Assembly (NCBI RefSeq): GCF_001189515.2
Contig: NZ_CP012069.2
Location: forward strand, 1,302,001-1,366,000
Direction: 5' to 3'
DNA length: 64,000 bases
DNA from: Olsenella sp. oral taxon 807
GTDB lineage: Bacteria; Actinomycetota; Coriobacteriia; Coriobacteriales; Atopobiaceae
This document shows, piece after piece, positions 54,191 through 64,000 of this stretch. How positions within the stretch are numbered: position 1 is the first letter of the stretch; the number at the start of each line of letters is the position of its first letter. Position numbers and translations under genes: made by a program. The notes beneath the pieces were generated by a model, which saw nothing but the letters and a program-made list of their open reading frames with translations, was not told the origin of the DNA and did not search any database.

Positions 54191-55111
54191 ATGGGTGACG
54201 ACATACTGACCTTTCAGGATATGATTTTGAGGCTCGAGCGGTACTGGGCGGACAAGGGTTGCACCGTGATGCAGCCCTACGACAGCGAGGTGGGGGCTGG
54301 CACCTTCCATACCGCGACGCTCCTACGCTCGCTCGGTCCCGCCGCCTGGCGCACCTGCTACCCGCAGCCCTGCCGCAGGCCCACCGACGGCCGCTACGGA
54401 AAGAATCCCAACCGTATGCAGCACTACTATCAGTTCCAAGTCATCTTGAAGCCATCTCCAGCGGATTCCCAGGAACTCTACCTGGGATCGCTTACGGCCA
54501 TAGGCCTTGACCCCGCCGAACACGACGTGCGCTTCGTTGAGGATGACTGGGAAAGCCCCACGCTCGGTGCCTGGGGTCTGGGTTGGGAGGTCTGGGTTGA
54601 TGGCATGGAGGTCACCCAGTACACCTACTTCCAGCAGGTCGGTGGCATCGAGGTGGATCCTGTGCCGGTGGAGATCACCTATGGCCTCGAGCGCATCGCC
54701 ATGTATGCCCAGGGCGTTGACTCGGTCTACGACATCATCTGGAGTTACCTGCCCGACGGGACGCCCATGACCTATGGGACTGTGTTCCTAGAGAACGAGC
54801 GCGAGTTCTCTATCTATAACTTCGAGGTCGCCGACGTCGGCCTCATGCGCGAGAAGTTCGACGAGTACGAGGCCGAGTGTCACTCCTGCCTTGAGCATAG
54901 GCTGCCGCTTCCGGCCTATGACTGTGTCATGAAGTGCAGCCATGCCTTCAACCTGCTCGACTCGAGGGGCGCGATATCTGCGACGGAGCGGGCCAACTAC
55001 ATCCTACGCGTTCGTGCGATCGCGAAGGCCTGCTGCGAGTCCTATCTGAGCGAGGTCGCCACGGCGGGCGCTGCGGCAGGCGAGAACGCTCGCACGGGGG
55101 AGGTGGCCTAG
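54191..55111 (+). CDS. glyQ: Glycyl-tRNA synthetase alpha subunit
   Basis: The 306-residue catalytic subunit of the bacterial alpha2beta2 Gly[21 protein letters not shown] and [16 protein letters not shown] are motif 1-type regions. [30 protein letters not shown] and [13 protein letters not shown] are further family blocks. The ATG at 54191 is the family start. It is followed 1 bp later by glyS. Confidence 0.97.
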   Translation: MGDDILTFQDMILRLERYWADKGCTVMQPYDSEVGAGTFHTATLLRSLGPAAWRTCYPQPCRRPTDGRYGKNPNRMQHYYQFQVILKPSPADSQELYLGSLTAIGLDPAEHDVRFVEDDWESPTLGAWGLGWEVWVDGMEVTQYTYFQQVGGIEVDPVPVEITYGLERIAMYAQGVDSVYDIIWSYLPDGTPMTYGTVFLENEREFSIYNFEVADVGLMREKFDEYEAECHSCLEHRLPLPAYDCVMKCSHAFNLLDSRGAISATERANYILRVRAIAKACCESYLSEVATAGAAAGENARTGEVA

Positions 55112-55112
55112 G

Positions 55113-57206
55113 ATGGCGGAGGCGAAGGACTTTCTGCTCGAGATCGGCTGCGAGGAGATGCCCTCGGCACCCCTCATGAGCGCCCAAGGCCAGATCGGCA
55201 CGCTCATCGAGAGGGGCCTTACGGAAGTCGGCCTCGCTCACGGTAGCATCAAGACACTCTCGACACCCAGACGACTCGCCGTCATCGTCAGGGATCTCGC
55301 CACGGCAACCGAGGAGATCCGAGAGGTCAAGCGCGGCCCCGCCGCAAGGATCGCCTTCGGTGAGGACGGTGTTCCCACCAAGGCTGCCGAGGGCTTCGCG
55401 CGAAAACTTGGCATCAGCGCGACAGAGCTCATTCGTAGAGTTGATGGCGATGGCCGAGAGTACGTGTTCGCAGAGCGCTTCGTTCCCTCAAGAGAGAGCG
55501 TGCCGATATTGAGCGAACTCTCAAGGCGCGTCATCGCCTCTCTTGAGTGGCCAAACTACAGAAGTCAAAGGTGGGGTTCTGAGCATGCGAGCTTCGTGCG
55601 GCCCATACGCTGGATCTGCGCGCTGTTCGGCAGCGAGGTCGTGCCGTTCGGCTATGCCGACGTCACGAGCGGCAATACCACGCGCGGGCATCGCGTGCTC
55701 GCGCCCGGCGAACACGTGGTCACAGACCCCGCCCACTACGAGCAGATACTGCGCCACGCCTACGTCATGGGCGAAGTCGAGCGTGCGCAGAGAATACGTG
55801 CCGGCATCTCTGAGGTCCAGACCCACGCCAGCGTGCAGGTTGACACGCCCAAGCGCACCTTCGATGAGGTGGTGAACCTCTGCGAGTGGCCGCACGTGCT
55901 GGTTGGCCGCTTTGATGAGGAGTTCCTCCAGGTCCCGACCGAGATCATCTGCGAGTCCATGCTCTCGCACCAACGCTACTTCCCGATATACGACAAGGAT
56001 CACAGGCTCACGCGCGAGTTCGTGATCGTCTCGAATGCCGATCCAGCCTGCGACGCGACCGTCATCGACGGAAACGAGCGCGTCGTGAGGGCGCGCCTCG
56101 ACGACGCCAAGTTCTTTTGGGAGGAGGACCTCAAGCGACCTCTGGAGGACTTTGTCGAGAGGCTCTCGACTGTCACCTTCCAAGAGAGGCTTGGCACAGT
56201 CCTGCAGAAGGTCCAGCGCATGGAGGCGATCGCAGCTGAGGTGGCACGGAGGGCTGGCGCCAGCGAGAGGGACACAGCCTATGCCAAGCGCGCCGCGCAC
56301 CTCTCGAAGGCCGACCTCGTAAGCCAGACTGTCATCGAGTTCACCAATCAGCAAGGCATCATGGGTGGCTACTACGCTCAGGCTGCGGGTGAGCCGCCTG
56401 AGGTCGCTCGGGCCATTCGTGAGCACTACCGCCCCCGCTTCGCGTCAGACGAGCTTCCCTCGGACCTCATCGGCAAGGCAGTAGCCATTGCAGACAAGCT
56501 CGACACCATCTGTGGCGTCTTCGCCATCGACGAGGCTCCCACGGGATCATCCGACCCCTTCGCCGTCCGCCGAGCCGCCATCGGCACCATCGCGATGCTG
56601 CGCACCCTGCCCCTGGTCCCGCTAAGGGCGCTCATAGATCTCTCGCTTGACTCCTACCTGATGCAAGGCCTCTCCTTCGACAGGGGGCGGGTCGCTGGGG
56701 CTGTGGCTGCGTTCTTTGCCGGCCGCCTTGCCGCCATCGCCAGGGAGGAGGGGGCAGCTCCCGACGTCATCGATGCCGTCTCGTCGGTGGGCGTCATCGA
56801 CCCGATGGAGTTCATGGACAGGGTCGAGGCCCTGGGCAGCGCCCGCCTGGAGGAGCCGGAGGTCTTCGAGGACCTTGCGACGGCCTATGCCCGCGCCGCG
56901 CACCTCGCTGACAGGAGCCTGGGCTACAAGATCGACGAGGGCATCATGGGCGACGCCGAGCGATCACTGCTCGAGGCATGCCGCAGGGGGTCCGCAGATG
57001 TGAAGAAAGCGTTGAGTAAACGCGACTACCGTGCCGCATGCAAGGCTCTCGCCGATTTGAGAGAACCAATCGACCGGTTCTTTGATGACGTTTTGGTCAT
57101 GGACGATGACACTGTTGTAAGGGAGAATCGCCTCAAGTTGCTCAACCTCTTCGCAGCGGTGTTCGACGACGTGGCCAATATCGGGGCGCTCTCCAAGAAG
57201 GGGTAG
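55113..57206 (+). CDS. glyS: Glycyl-tRNA synthetase beta subunit
   Basis: The 697-residue subunit binds tRNA-Gly. It has LLEIGCEEMPSAPLMSAQ, LSTPRRLAVIV, MLSHQRYFPIYDKDHRLTREF, LDDAKFFWEEDLKRPLEDF, an HD-like region (AAHLSKADLVSQTVIEFTNQQGIMG) and the C-terminal anticodon-binding FFDDVLVMDDD. GGGGGAGGTGG precedes the start. Confidence 0.97.
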   Translation: MAEAKDFLLEIGCEEMPSAPLMSAQGQIGTLIERGLTEVGLAHGSIKTLSTPRRLAVIVRDLATATEEIREVKRGPAARIAFGEDGVPTKAAEGFARKLGISATELIRRVDGDGREYVFAERFVPSRESVPILSELSRRVIASLEWPNYRSQRWGSEHASFVRPIRWICALFGSEVVPFGYADVTSGNTTRGHRVLAPGEHVVTDPAHYEQILRHAYVMGEVERAQRIRAGISEVQTHASVQVDTPKRTFDEVVNLCEWPHVLVGRFDEEFLQVPTEIICESMLSHQRYFPIYDKDHRLTREFVIVSNADPACDATVIDGNERVVRARLDDAKFFWEEDLKRPLEDFVERLSTVTFQERLGTVLQKVQRMEAIAAEVARRAGASERDTAYAKRAAHLSKADLVSQTVIEFTNQQGIMGGYYAQAAGEPPEVARAIREHYRPRFASDELPSDLIGKAVAIADKLDTICGVFAIDEAPTGSSDPFAVRRAAIGTIAMLRTLPLVPLRALIDLSLDSYLMQGLSFDRGRVAGAVAAFFAGRLAAIAREEGAAPDVIDAVSSVGVIDPMEFMDRVEALGSARLEEPEVFEDLATAYARAAHLADRSLGYKIDEGIMGDAERSLLEACRRGSADVKKALSKRDYRAACKALADLREPIDRFFDDVLVMDDDTVVRENRLKLLNLFAAVFDDVANIGALSKKG

Positions 57207-57276
57207 CGAGCATAGCAGTAGCCCGGTCCGGCAAGTTCGTCGCGTCCGGGCGTCCAAACGTAAGGAGGCTGGGTAG

Positions 57277-57684
57277 ATGTCCGAAGACACACTCGATGAC
57301 ATTGACATTTTCGCTGACGTGACTCCTGTCGTGTTCGTACTCTCCGACGCGCGTGGCAAGACGGCCGCGAGCGTGGTTGAGGCGGCGGCGGACCAGTTCA
57401 ATGACAAGGTCGTGACCATCAAGCAGCTCGGCAACGTCAAGTCGGTGGGGATGGTCTGTGACTATCTCGACAACAACGTCACCGAGGACGTTCCGATGGC
57501 GGTGTTCCACACGATCGTCGATCGCAACCTTCGTCGTGACATCCGTCGAGAGCTCGATGGTCGCGGCATCCCGAGCATCGATCTTTTGGGGCCTGCCATC
57601 ACGGTCATCTCGACGCTCACCGGCGAGGAACCCAAGTACGAGGCAGGCAGGAGGAGCGACAACGAGGTCTCTGTCACCAGCTAG
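57277..57684 (+). CDS. Half-length PPDK/PEP synthase regulatory protein-like (N-terminal domain only)
   Basis: The 135-residue protein matches the first half of the pyruvate,phosphate dikinase regulatory protein family (PDRP1/PpsR, DUF299). It has VVFVLSDARGKTAASVVEAAADQF, AVFHTIVDRNLRRDI and LLGPAITVISTLTGEEPKYEAGR. Family members are about 270 residues long, and their second half carries the P-loop kinase motif G-x-x-x-x-x-K-T. That half is absent, and the 190 bp up to ppdK do not encode it in any frame. AGGAGG precedes the ATG. Its place just before ppdK suggests it still concerns PPDK, perhaps binding it without phosphotransfer or working with a separate kinase half. Confidence 0.75.
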   Translation: MSEDTLDDIDIFADVTPVVFVLSDARGKTAASVVEAAADQFNDKVVTIKQLGNVKSVGMVCDYLDNNVTEDVPMAVFHTIVDRNLRRDIRRELDGRGIPSIDLLGPAITVISTLTGEEPKYEAGRRSDNEVSVTS

Positions 57685-57771
57685 GTCAACGTCCTTGGCA
57701 TGTGCGTAAGAGAGGCGCCGACGGGCGATGGCTCGACGGGCGATGATATGTGCGACGAGCGTAAAGACTGC

Positions 57772-57821
57772 TAGAATAGACTGTATGTTGGGCGGTGGCG
57801 CCAGCTGAGGCATCACCGCCC
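57772..57821 (+). promoter_or_regulatory. Candidate extended -10 and leader hairpin before ppdK
   Basis: TGCTAGAAT (57769-57777) resembles an extended -10 element. Downstream, GGGCGGTG (57790-57797) pairs with CACCGCCC (57814-57821). The hairpin has no U-tract and may affect ppdK mRNA stability or translation. Confidence 0.4.
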
Positions 57822-57874
57822 GGAGGTTGGTGTGGGAAGGACCCGCACCGGGTACGAGAGATATGGGGTTTTAT

Positions 57875-60640
<2,766 letters not shown>

Positions 60641-60663
60641 TCTGTGACGCTCGGCTGACCGGT

Positions 60664-60697
60664 GGGGCGGGAAGGGGCAAAGGCTCCTTTCCGCCCC
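60664..60697 (+). terminator. Strong GC-rich hairpin between ppdK and dgt
   Basis: GGGGCGGGAAGG (60664-60675) pairs with CCTTTCCGCCCC (60686-60697), 12 bp with one G-T pair. No U-tract follows and the next gene's GGAGG begins 7 bases later, so it may stabilise the ppdK 3' end or only attenuate. Confidence 0.5.
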
Positions 60698-60716
60698 ATA
60701 CACGGAGGTGACCAAG

Positions 60717-61793
60717 GTGGCAGACGACCCGGGCGTACTGAGCGGGGTGGAACAGGAGAGGCGCGAGCATGGGCTGCTGGGCCCACGGGCTTGTTATGCC
60801 GATCAAAGTAGAGGCAGGGCACGCAAGGAGGTTCCTGACCGTCTGAGGACCTGCTTCCAGTGCGATAGGGACAGGATCCTGCACAGCAAGAGCTTCAGGC
60901 GTCTCGCCAACAAGACCCAGGTGTTCCTTGCACCCGAGGGCGACCATTACCGCACGCGTCTCACTCACACGCTCGAGGTCTCCCAGATAGCTCGCGACAT
61001 CGCGCGGTCCCTGCGCCTCAACGAGGATCTTGTGGAGGCCATCGCCCTTGGACACGACCTAGGTCACACCCCCTTTGGCCACACCGGGGAGCGGGCTCTG
61101 TCCAGGGCCATGGCCCGTTTTAGGGGCATAGATCCTACGAGCGTTGAGGGAAAGTCGCTTTTCCAGCACAACGAGCAGAGCGTGCGCGTCCTCGAGAGAC
61201 TCGAGAGGGACGGTCGGGGACTCAACATCTCCTTTGAGGTGCTCGACGGCATCCGCTGTCACAGAGGCTCGCTTCGGGCTACGACGCTTGAGGGGCGCGT
61301 GGTCGCCCGGGCCGACCGCATCGCCTATGTGTGCCATGACATCGACGACGCGGAGCGTGCGGGACTGCTCGTTGAGGACATGCTGCCCCCAGACGCCCGT
61401 AACGTCCTTGGGCACACCTCCTCCGAACGCATAGAGACGATGGTCCGCGACGTCGTGGATGCCAGTGCAGGTGCCGATGACGTGCTCATGAGCCAACGGG
61501 TCTGGGATGCGTTGATGGAGCTGCGCGCCTTCCTCTTTGACAAACTCTACACACAAGGCGATGCGAAGTACGAGGAGCCCAAGGCTGAGCGCATGATAGG
61601 GTCGCTCTTCGACTACTTCGTGACACACCTCGATGACATGCCAAGGGAGTATCGCGGACACGATGTGAGTCATCCGGACGTCGAGGTGGCAGACTACGTC
61701 TCGGGTATGACTGACCGCTACGCCGTGCGTATCTTTGAGGAGCTGACCGTGCCACACGCATGGCGGGAACCCGTGCTTCACAGGGACAGATGA
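60717..61793 (+). CDS. dgt: dGTP triphosphohydrolase-like HD protein
   Basis: A 358-residue HD-domain nucleotidase of the Dgt family, which splits dNTPs to nucleoside and triphosphate. Motifs are FRRLANKTQVF, YRTRLTHTLEVSQIARDIARSL with the first histidine, LGHDLGHTPFGHTGE (HD pair) and DRIAYVCHDIDD. GTG 60717 is chosen, 6 bases after GGAGGTG; a GTG at 60708 falls within that site. Its length fits the short dGTPase-like subfamily. Substrate preference is unknown. Confidence 0.88.
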   Translation: MADDPGVLSGVEQERREHGLLGPRACYADQSRGRARKEVPDRLRTCFQCDRDRILHSKSFRRLANKTQVFLAPEGDHYRTRLTHTLEVSQIARDIARSLRLNEDLVEAIALGHDLGHTPFGHTGERALSRAMARFRGIDPTSVEGKSLFQHNEQSVRVLERLERDGRGLNISFEVLDGIRCHRGSLRATTLEGRVVARADRIAYVCHDIDDAERAGLLVEDMLPPDARNVLGHTSSERIETMVRDVVDASAGADDVLMSQRVWDALMELRAFLFDKLYTQGDAKYEEPKAERMIGSLFDYFVTHLDDMPREYRGHDVSHPDVEVADYVSGMTDRYAVRIFEELTVPHAWREPVLHRDR

Positions 61794-61921
61794 GCCTGGG
61801 AAGGCCTCACCCTGGGGTCGAGAGCCTTGTGAGGGGGGGTACGCCGAACACATCGATGGCCTGTCGAGACCCCGCCTGCGGCCGTTGCGAGAGGCGAGTA
61901 GGGCGTCTGGCGGCGCGTTGA

Positions 61922-62324
61922 CACTGCCACTCGCCAGTGAACGTACGAGGGTGGAACGTTCATGCCCGAGTGGCAGTGCCACCCACACGGTACTGCACGC
62001 TCGGACCCGAGTGGCAGTGCGTCTCACACTGCCAAATGGCGTCGAGCGTACCGAAGCGGTACGCTGAGGGCCGAGTGGCAGTGCCACCCACACGGTACTG
62101 CACGCTCGGACCCGAGTGGCAGTGCGTCTCACACTGCCAAATGGCGTCGAGCGTACCGAAGCGGTACGCTCAGGGGCGAGTGGCAGTGTGATCGGTACGC
62201 TCGGACCCGAGTGGCAGTGTAGGTTGCACTGCCACTCGGCGGTGAACGTACATGGCAGTGTCATCCACACTGCCACTCGCCAGTGAACGTACGAGGGTGG
62301 AACGTTCATGCCCGAGTGGCAGTG
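61922..62324. repeat. Palindromic repeat cluster 4 (four 57-bp units)
   Basis: The 57-bp units start at 61922, 62027, 62132 and 62268, spaced 105, 105 and 136 bp, plus one shortened unit at 62227-62260. The first and last units are identical over all 57 bp. The two middle units share the CACTGCCAAATGG arm and a GAGCGTACCG-AAG-CGGTACGCT inner hairpin. The right flank GCAGGTCGAGGTAACCTTTG resembles that of cluster 1. Confidence 0.9.
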
Positions 62325-62451
62325 CAGGTCGAGGTAACCTTTGGACCTTGTGGGCGTTGCGTCAACGGTGGGATGCATCTGGCCGGAGCGTGCTTCGAAT
62401 CTCGCCTGAGGACAACCCTTTCGCAGGCAGGACGATTTCTCGGCTGGTCAA

Positions 62452-62488
62452 GCGGATGTGTTCTACATCTGCGGATGTGTTCTACATC
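62452..62488. repeat. Tandem palindromic 19-bp repeat upstream of rplS
   Basis: GCGGATGTGTTCTACATCT occurs twice head to tail (the second copy lacks the last T). Each holds the inverted repeat GATGT-GTTCT-ACATC. Lying about 45 bp before the -35 of rplS, the pair resembles an operator for a dimeric regulator. Confidence 0.65.
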
Positions 62489-62530
62489 CCCTCAGGTCGT
62501 GTGGATTTCAACCCGGGATACAAGACCAAC

Positions 62531-62559
62531 TTGCCACCCTTCGTTTGGTGGGCTAGACT
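62531..62559 (+). promoter_or_regulatory. Promoter of rplS
   Basis: TTGCCA (62531-62536), a 17-bp spacer and TAGACT (62554-62559) give a good sigma-70 promoter 65 bp before the rplS start. GTGTCGC (62582-62588) and GCGACAC (62599-62605) form a leader stem that could mediate autoregulation by L19. Confidence 0.75.
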
Positions 62560-62624
62560 GACTCATCGTGTGTAAGCCTACGTGTCGCTCAAGCTGTGGC
62601 GACACCTCTAGAGACGAGGATACC

Positions 62625-62966
62625 ATGGACTACATTCGTGCCATCGAGCGCCAGCAGATTCGCGAGGACATTCCCAAGGTCCGCGTGGGCGACAATGTAA
62701 AGGTGCACTATCACATCAAGGAGGGTGAGCGCGAGCGTGAGCAGGTGTTTCAAGGCGATGTCATCCGCATGAGCGGCGGCAGCTCCCGTGAGACCTTCAC
62801 CGTGCGCAAGATCAGCTTCGGTATTGGCGTGGAGCGCACCTTCCCTCTGCACAGCCCCAAGATTGCCAGGCTCGAGATCGTGCGCCACGGTGACGTGCAT
62901 CGTGCCAAGCTCTATTATCTCCGTGATCGCGTGGGCAAGGCCGCCCGCATCCGCGAGAAGCGCTAG
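62625..62966 (+). CDS. rplS: 50S ribosomal protein L19
   Basis: The 113-residue L19 starts [19 protein letters not shown] and contains [43 protein letters not shown] and a [16 protein letters not shown] end, all conserved. L19 lies at the subunit interface. The ATG at 62625 follows GACGAGGATACC. Confidence 0.98.
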   Translation: MDYIRAIERQQIREDIPKVRVGDNVKVHYHIKEGEREREQVFQGDVIRMSGGSSRETFTVRKISFGIGVERTFPLHSPKIARLEIVRHGDVHRAKLYYLRDRVGKAARIREKR

Positions 62967-62988
62967 GGCACTAACGCCGTTAGTGCCC
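62966..62988 (+). terminator. Hairpin after rplS
   Basis: GGGCACTAAC (62966-62975) pairs perfectly with GTTAGTGCCC (62979-62988) around GCC. The 3' arm overlaps the first 32-bp direct repeat. The nearest T-rich tract is TTTT at 63010-63013, after a second small stem. Confidence 0.55.
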
Positions 62989-63012
62989 CGCAGATTCTGG
63001 GGTACCGAGTTT
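62981..63012 (+). repeat. 32-bp direct repeat, copy 1
   Basis: TAGTGCCCCGCAGATTCTGG plus the next 12 bases recur exactly at 63043-63074, with 30 bp between. The repeat includes a small hairpin (CCC..CAG-ATT-CTGGGG) and ends GAGTTT, so each copy could act as a weak terminator. Confidence 0.85.
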
Positions 63013-63042
63013 TGGGATCCAACTGGGCAAATGTCTCTGCGA

Positions 63043-63074
63043 TAGTGCCCCGCAGATTCTGGGGTACCGAGTTT
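63043..63074 (+). repeat. 32-bp direct repeat, copy 2
   Basis: This copy is identical over 32 bp to 62981-63012. It ends 35 bp before the rnhB start. Confidence 0.85.
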
Positions 63075-63109
63075 GGTTCGTCTTAAGAAAACTGGGAAAC
63101 TGGGAAATT

Positions 63110-63889
63110 ATGCCGTGGAGCGAACGACGGCCTATGAGCGCGCAAGAGGTTGCTGCACTTCTTGCGCGAGCTTCTCACGACGAGGCGCTAGCACTCATCG
63201 AGCGCTATGCCACAGACCCACGTACGCAGGTCCAGAGGGCGATTAGATCGGCCAAAAGACGCCTTGCCAAGGAGGAGACCGAGCGAAGGCGGGTCGAGGG
63301 CATGTACGAGCTTCAGCGCTCTCTTGGTGGCGACGGTCTCGTGATGGGCGTCGACGAGGTGGGAAGAGGCGCCCTCGCGGGACCGCTCACCGTATGTGCC
63401 GTCATCCTTCCCCAAGAGCCCAAGATCTGGGGCATTGACGACTCAAAGCGGCTCTCTCCCGCACGTCGCCTCGAGCTTGCGAAACGCATCCGCGAGCAGG
63501 CCTGTGCCATCGGAACCTGCCACGTCGAAGCCACGTCCATCGATGCGGTGGGCATGAGCGTCGCATTGAGGGTGGCGATGGCCGGAGCCATCGAGGACGC
63601 GGGCGTAGAGCCTGACTGTGTTCTCATTGACGGCAGGGCTGTGCACGCGCACCCCAAGGAGAGGGCCCTCGTAAGGGGGGACTCTCGCATCGCCGCAATC
63701 GCAGCGGCATCCATCGTCGCTAAGGTTACGCGTGACAAGATGATGGTCGATTATGACGTCAAGTATGCCGGATATCACCTCGCCTCCTGCAAGGGCTACG
63801 GCTCAGCCGAGCACATACGAGCCATCCAGGAGCATGGTCTCACCCCTCTTCATCGCACTTCATTCTGTAAAAATTTCATGGATACATAG
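63110..63889 (+). CDS. rnhB: Ribonuclease HII
   Basis: RNase HII cuts the RNA strand of RNA-DNA hybrids and removes single ribonucleotides from DNA. The 259-residue protein has about 70 extra N-terminal residues, helical and basic (RAIRSAKRRLAKEETERRRV), as in some Gram-positive enzymes. The catalytic core follows: VMGVDEVGRGALAGPL (DExGRG), DDSKRLSPARR, CVLIDGRAV, SRIAAIAAASIVAKVTRD and GYGSAEHIRAIQEHGLTPLHRTSF. The start may be ATG 63110 or ATG 63134, and neither has a strong ribosome-binding site. Confidence 0.95.
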   Translation: MPWSERRPMSAQEVAALLARASHDEALALIERYATDPRTQVQRAIRSAKRRLAKEETERRRVEGMYELQRSLGGDGLVMGVDEVGRGALAGPLTVCAVILPQEPKIWGIDDSKRLSPARRLELAKRIREQACAIGTCHVEATSIDAVGMSVALRVAMAGAIEDAGVEPDCVLIDGRAVHAHPKERALVRGDSRIAAIAAASIVAKVTRDKMMVDYDVKYAGYHLASCKGYGSAEHIRAIQEHGLTPLHRTSFCKNFMDT

Positions 63890-64000
63890 TCTTCTTTGTG
63901 GGAGATGGCGCTCACGCTCAGCCAACACCGCCAAGACTTGCACCCAGCTTATCCTGCGTCTTTCTGGACGAGGCAAAACGGTATGGATCGCGCTGCAGGA
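63890..64000. other. Right edge, no feature recognised
   Basis: The last 111 bases carry no terminator or start that I can support. By gene order a YraN-type or similar gene could begin beyond the window. Confidence 0.5.

Larger units (their letters stand above)
61794..62624. other. 0.8-kb gap with repeat cluster 4 and rplS promoter
   Basis: There is no credible gene. Repeat cluster 4 spans 61922-62324. After it come a GC-rich stretch, a tandem 19-bp repeat (62452-62488), the rplS promoter (62531-62559) and a leader hairpin (62582-62605). Confidence 0.75.

Overview
The window looks like chromosomal DNA of a high-GC anaerobic actinobacterium of the class Coriobacteriia, most likely Atopobiaceae (Olsenella/Atopobium-like). 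This is inferred from the GC-rich third positions, the arginine deiminase genes, the PPDK-based pyruvate/PEP metabolism, a complete mre/rod elongation operon and a secreted protein with lipase-associated repeat modules of a kind common on coriobacterial surfaces. No phage, IS transposase, plasmid or CRISPR genes were seen. Almost all genes are housekeeping or catabolic genes. The unusual content lies in the intergenic space.

Layout. 1-2.4 kb: start of a Maf pyrophosphatase gene, a ferredoxin, repeat cluster 1 and a SemiSWEET transporter. 2.4-6.4 kb (minus): 23S rRNA uracil methyltransferase and polyphosphate kinase. 6.4-13.7 kb (plus): arginine deiminase, ornithine carbamoyltransferase, an APC antiporter, a PLP aminotransferase and a YfcC-type transporter. 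No carbamate kinase gene is present. 14-15.6 kb: a secreted repeat protein. 15.7-18.7 kb: trpS, a YgjP-like metallopeptidase and 5-formyl-THF cyclo-ligase. 18.7-29 kb (minus): the complete shikimate, phenylalanine and tyrosine pathway. It includes an AroE-AroK fusion and a PTS EIIB-AroQ fusion, and is split by repeat cluster 2 and preceded by tRNA-Arg(CCG). 29.2-42 kb (plus): aconitase, a zinc-ribbon membrane protein, cyclophilin, a TPR membrane protein, mreBCD-pbp2-rodA and a DUF697 protein. Repeat cluster 3 follows. 42.8-48 kb: rplU-rpmA-obg-proB-nadD-yqeK-rsfS. 48-51.3 kb (minus): response regulator, histidine kinase and dinB in one overlapping unit. 51.7-61.8 kb (plus): rpsP-khpA-rimM-trmD-lepB-glyQ-glyS, then a half-length PPDK regulator, ppdK and a dGTPase-like gene. 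Repeat cluster 4 follows, then rplS and rnhB.

The main discovery candidate is a family of intergenic palindromic arrays. Twenty units of exactly 57 bp, each bounded by 12-bp inverted arms related to CACTGCCACTCG, occur in four clusters (1027-1827, 20392-20909, 41966-42460, 61922-62324). They follow a strict grammar: 57-bp units joined by 7-bp linkers plus 31-bp and 41-bp modules, so unit starts fall 95, 105, 136, 146 or 187 bp apart. A second fixed-length element, 60 bp with AGTGTACACA ends, lies next to two of the clusters inside an inverted dispersed repeat of about 260 bp. No function is known to me for either family. Other points worth checking are the EIIB-AroQ fusion, the PPDK regulator that lacks its P-loop domain, the long AT-rich leader of arcA, and the coupling of dinB to a two-component system.
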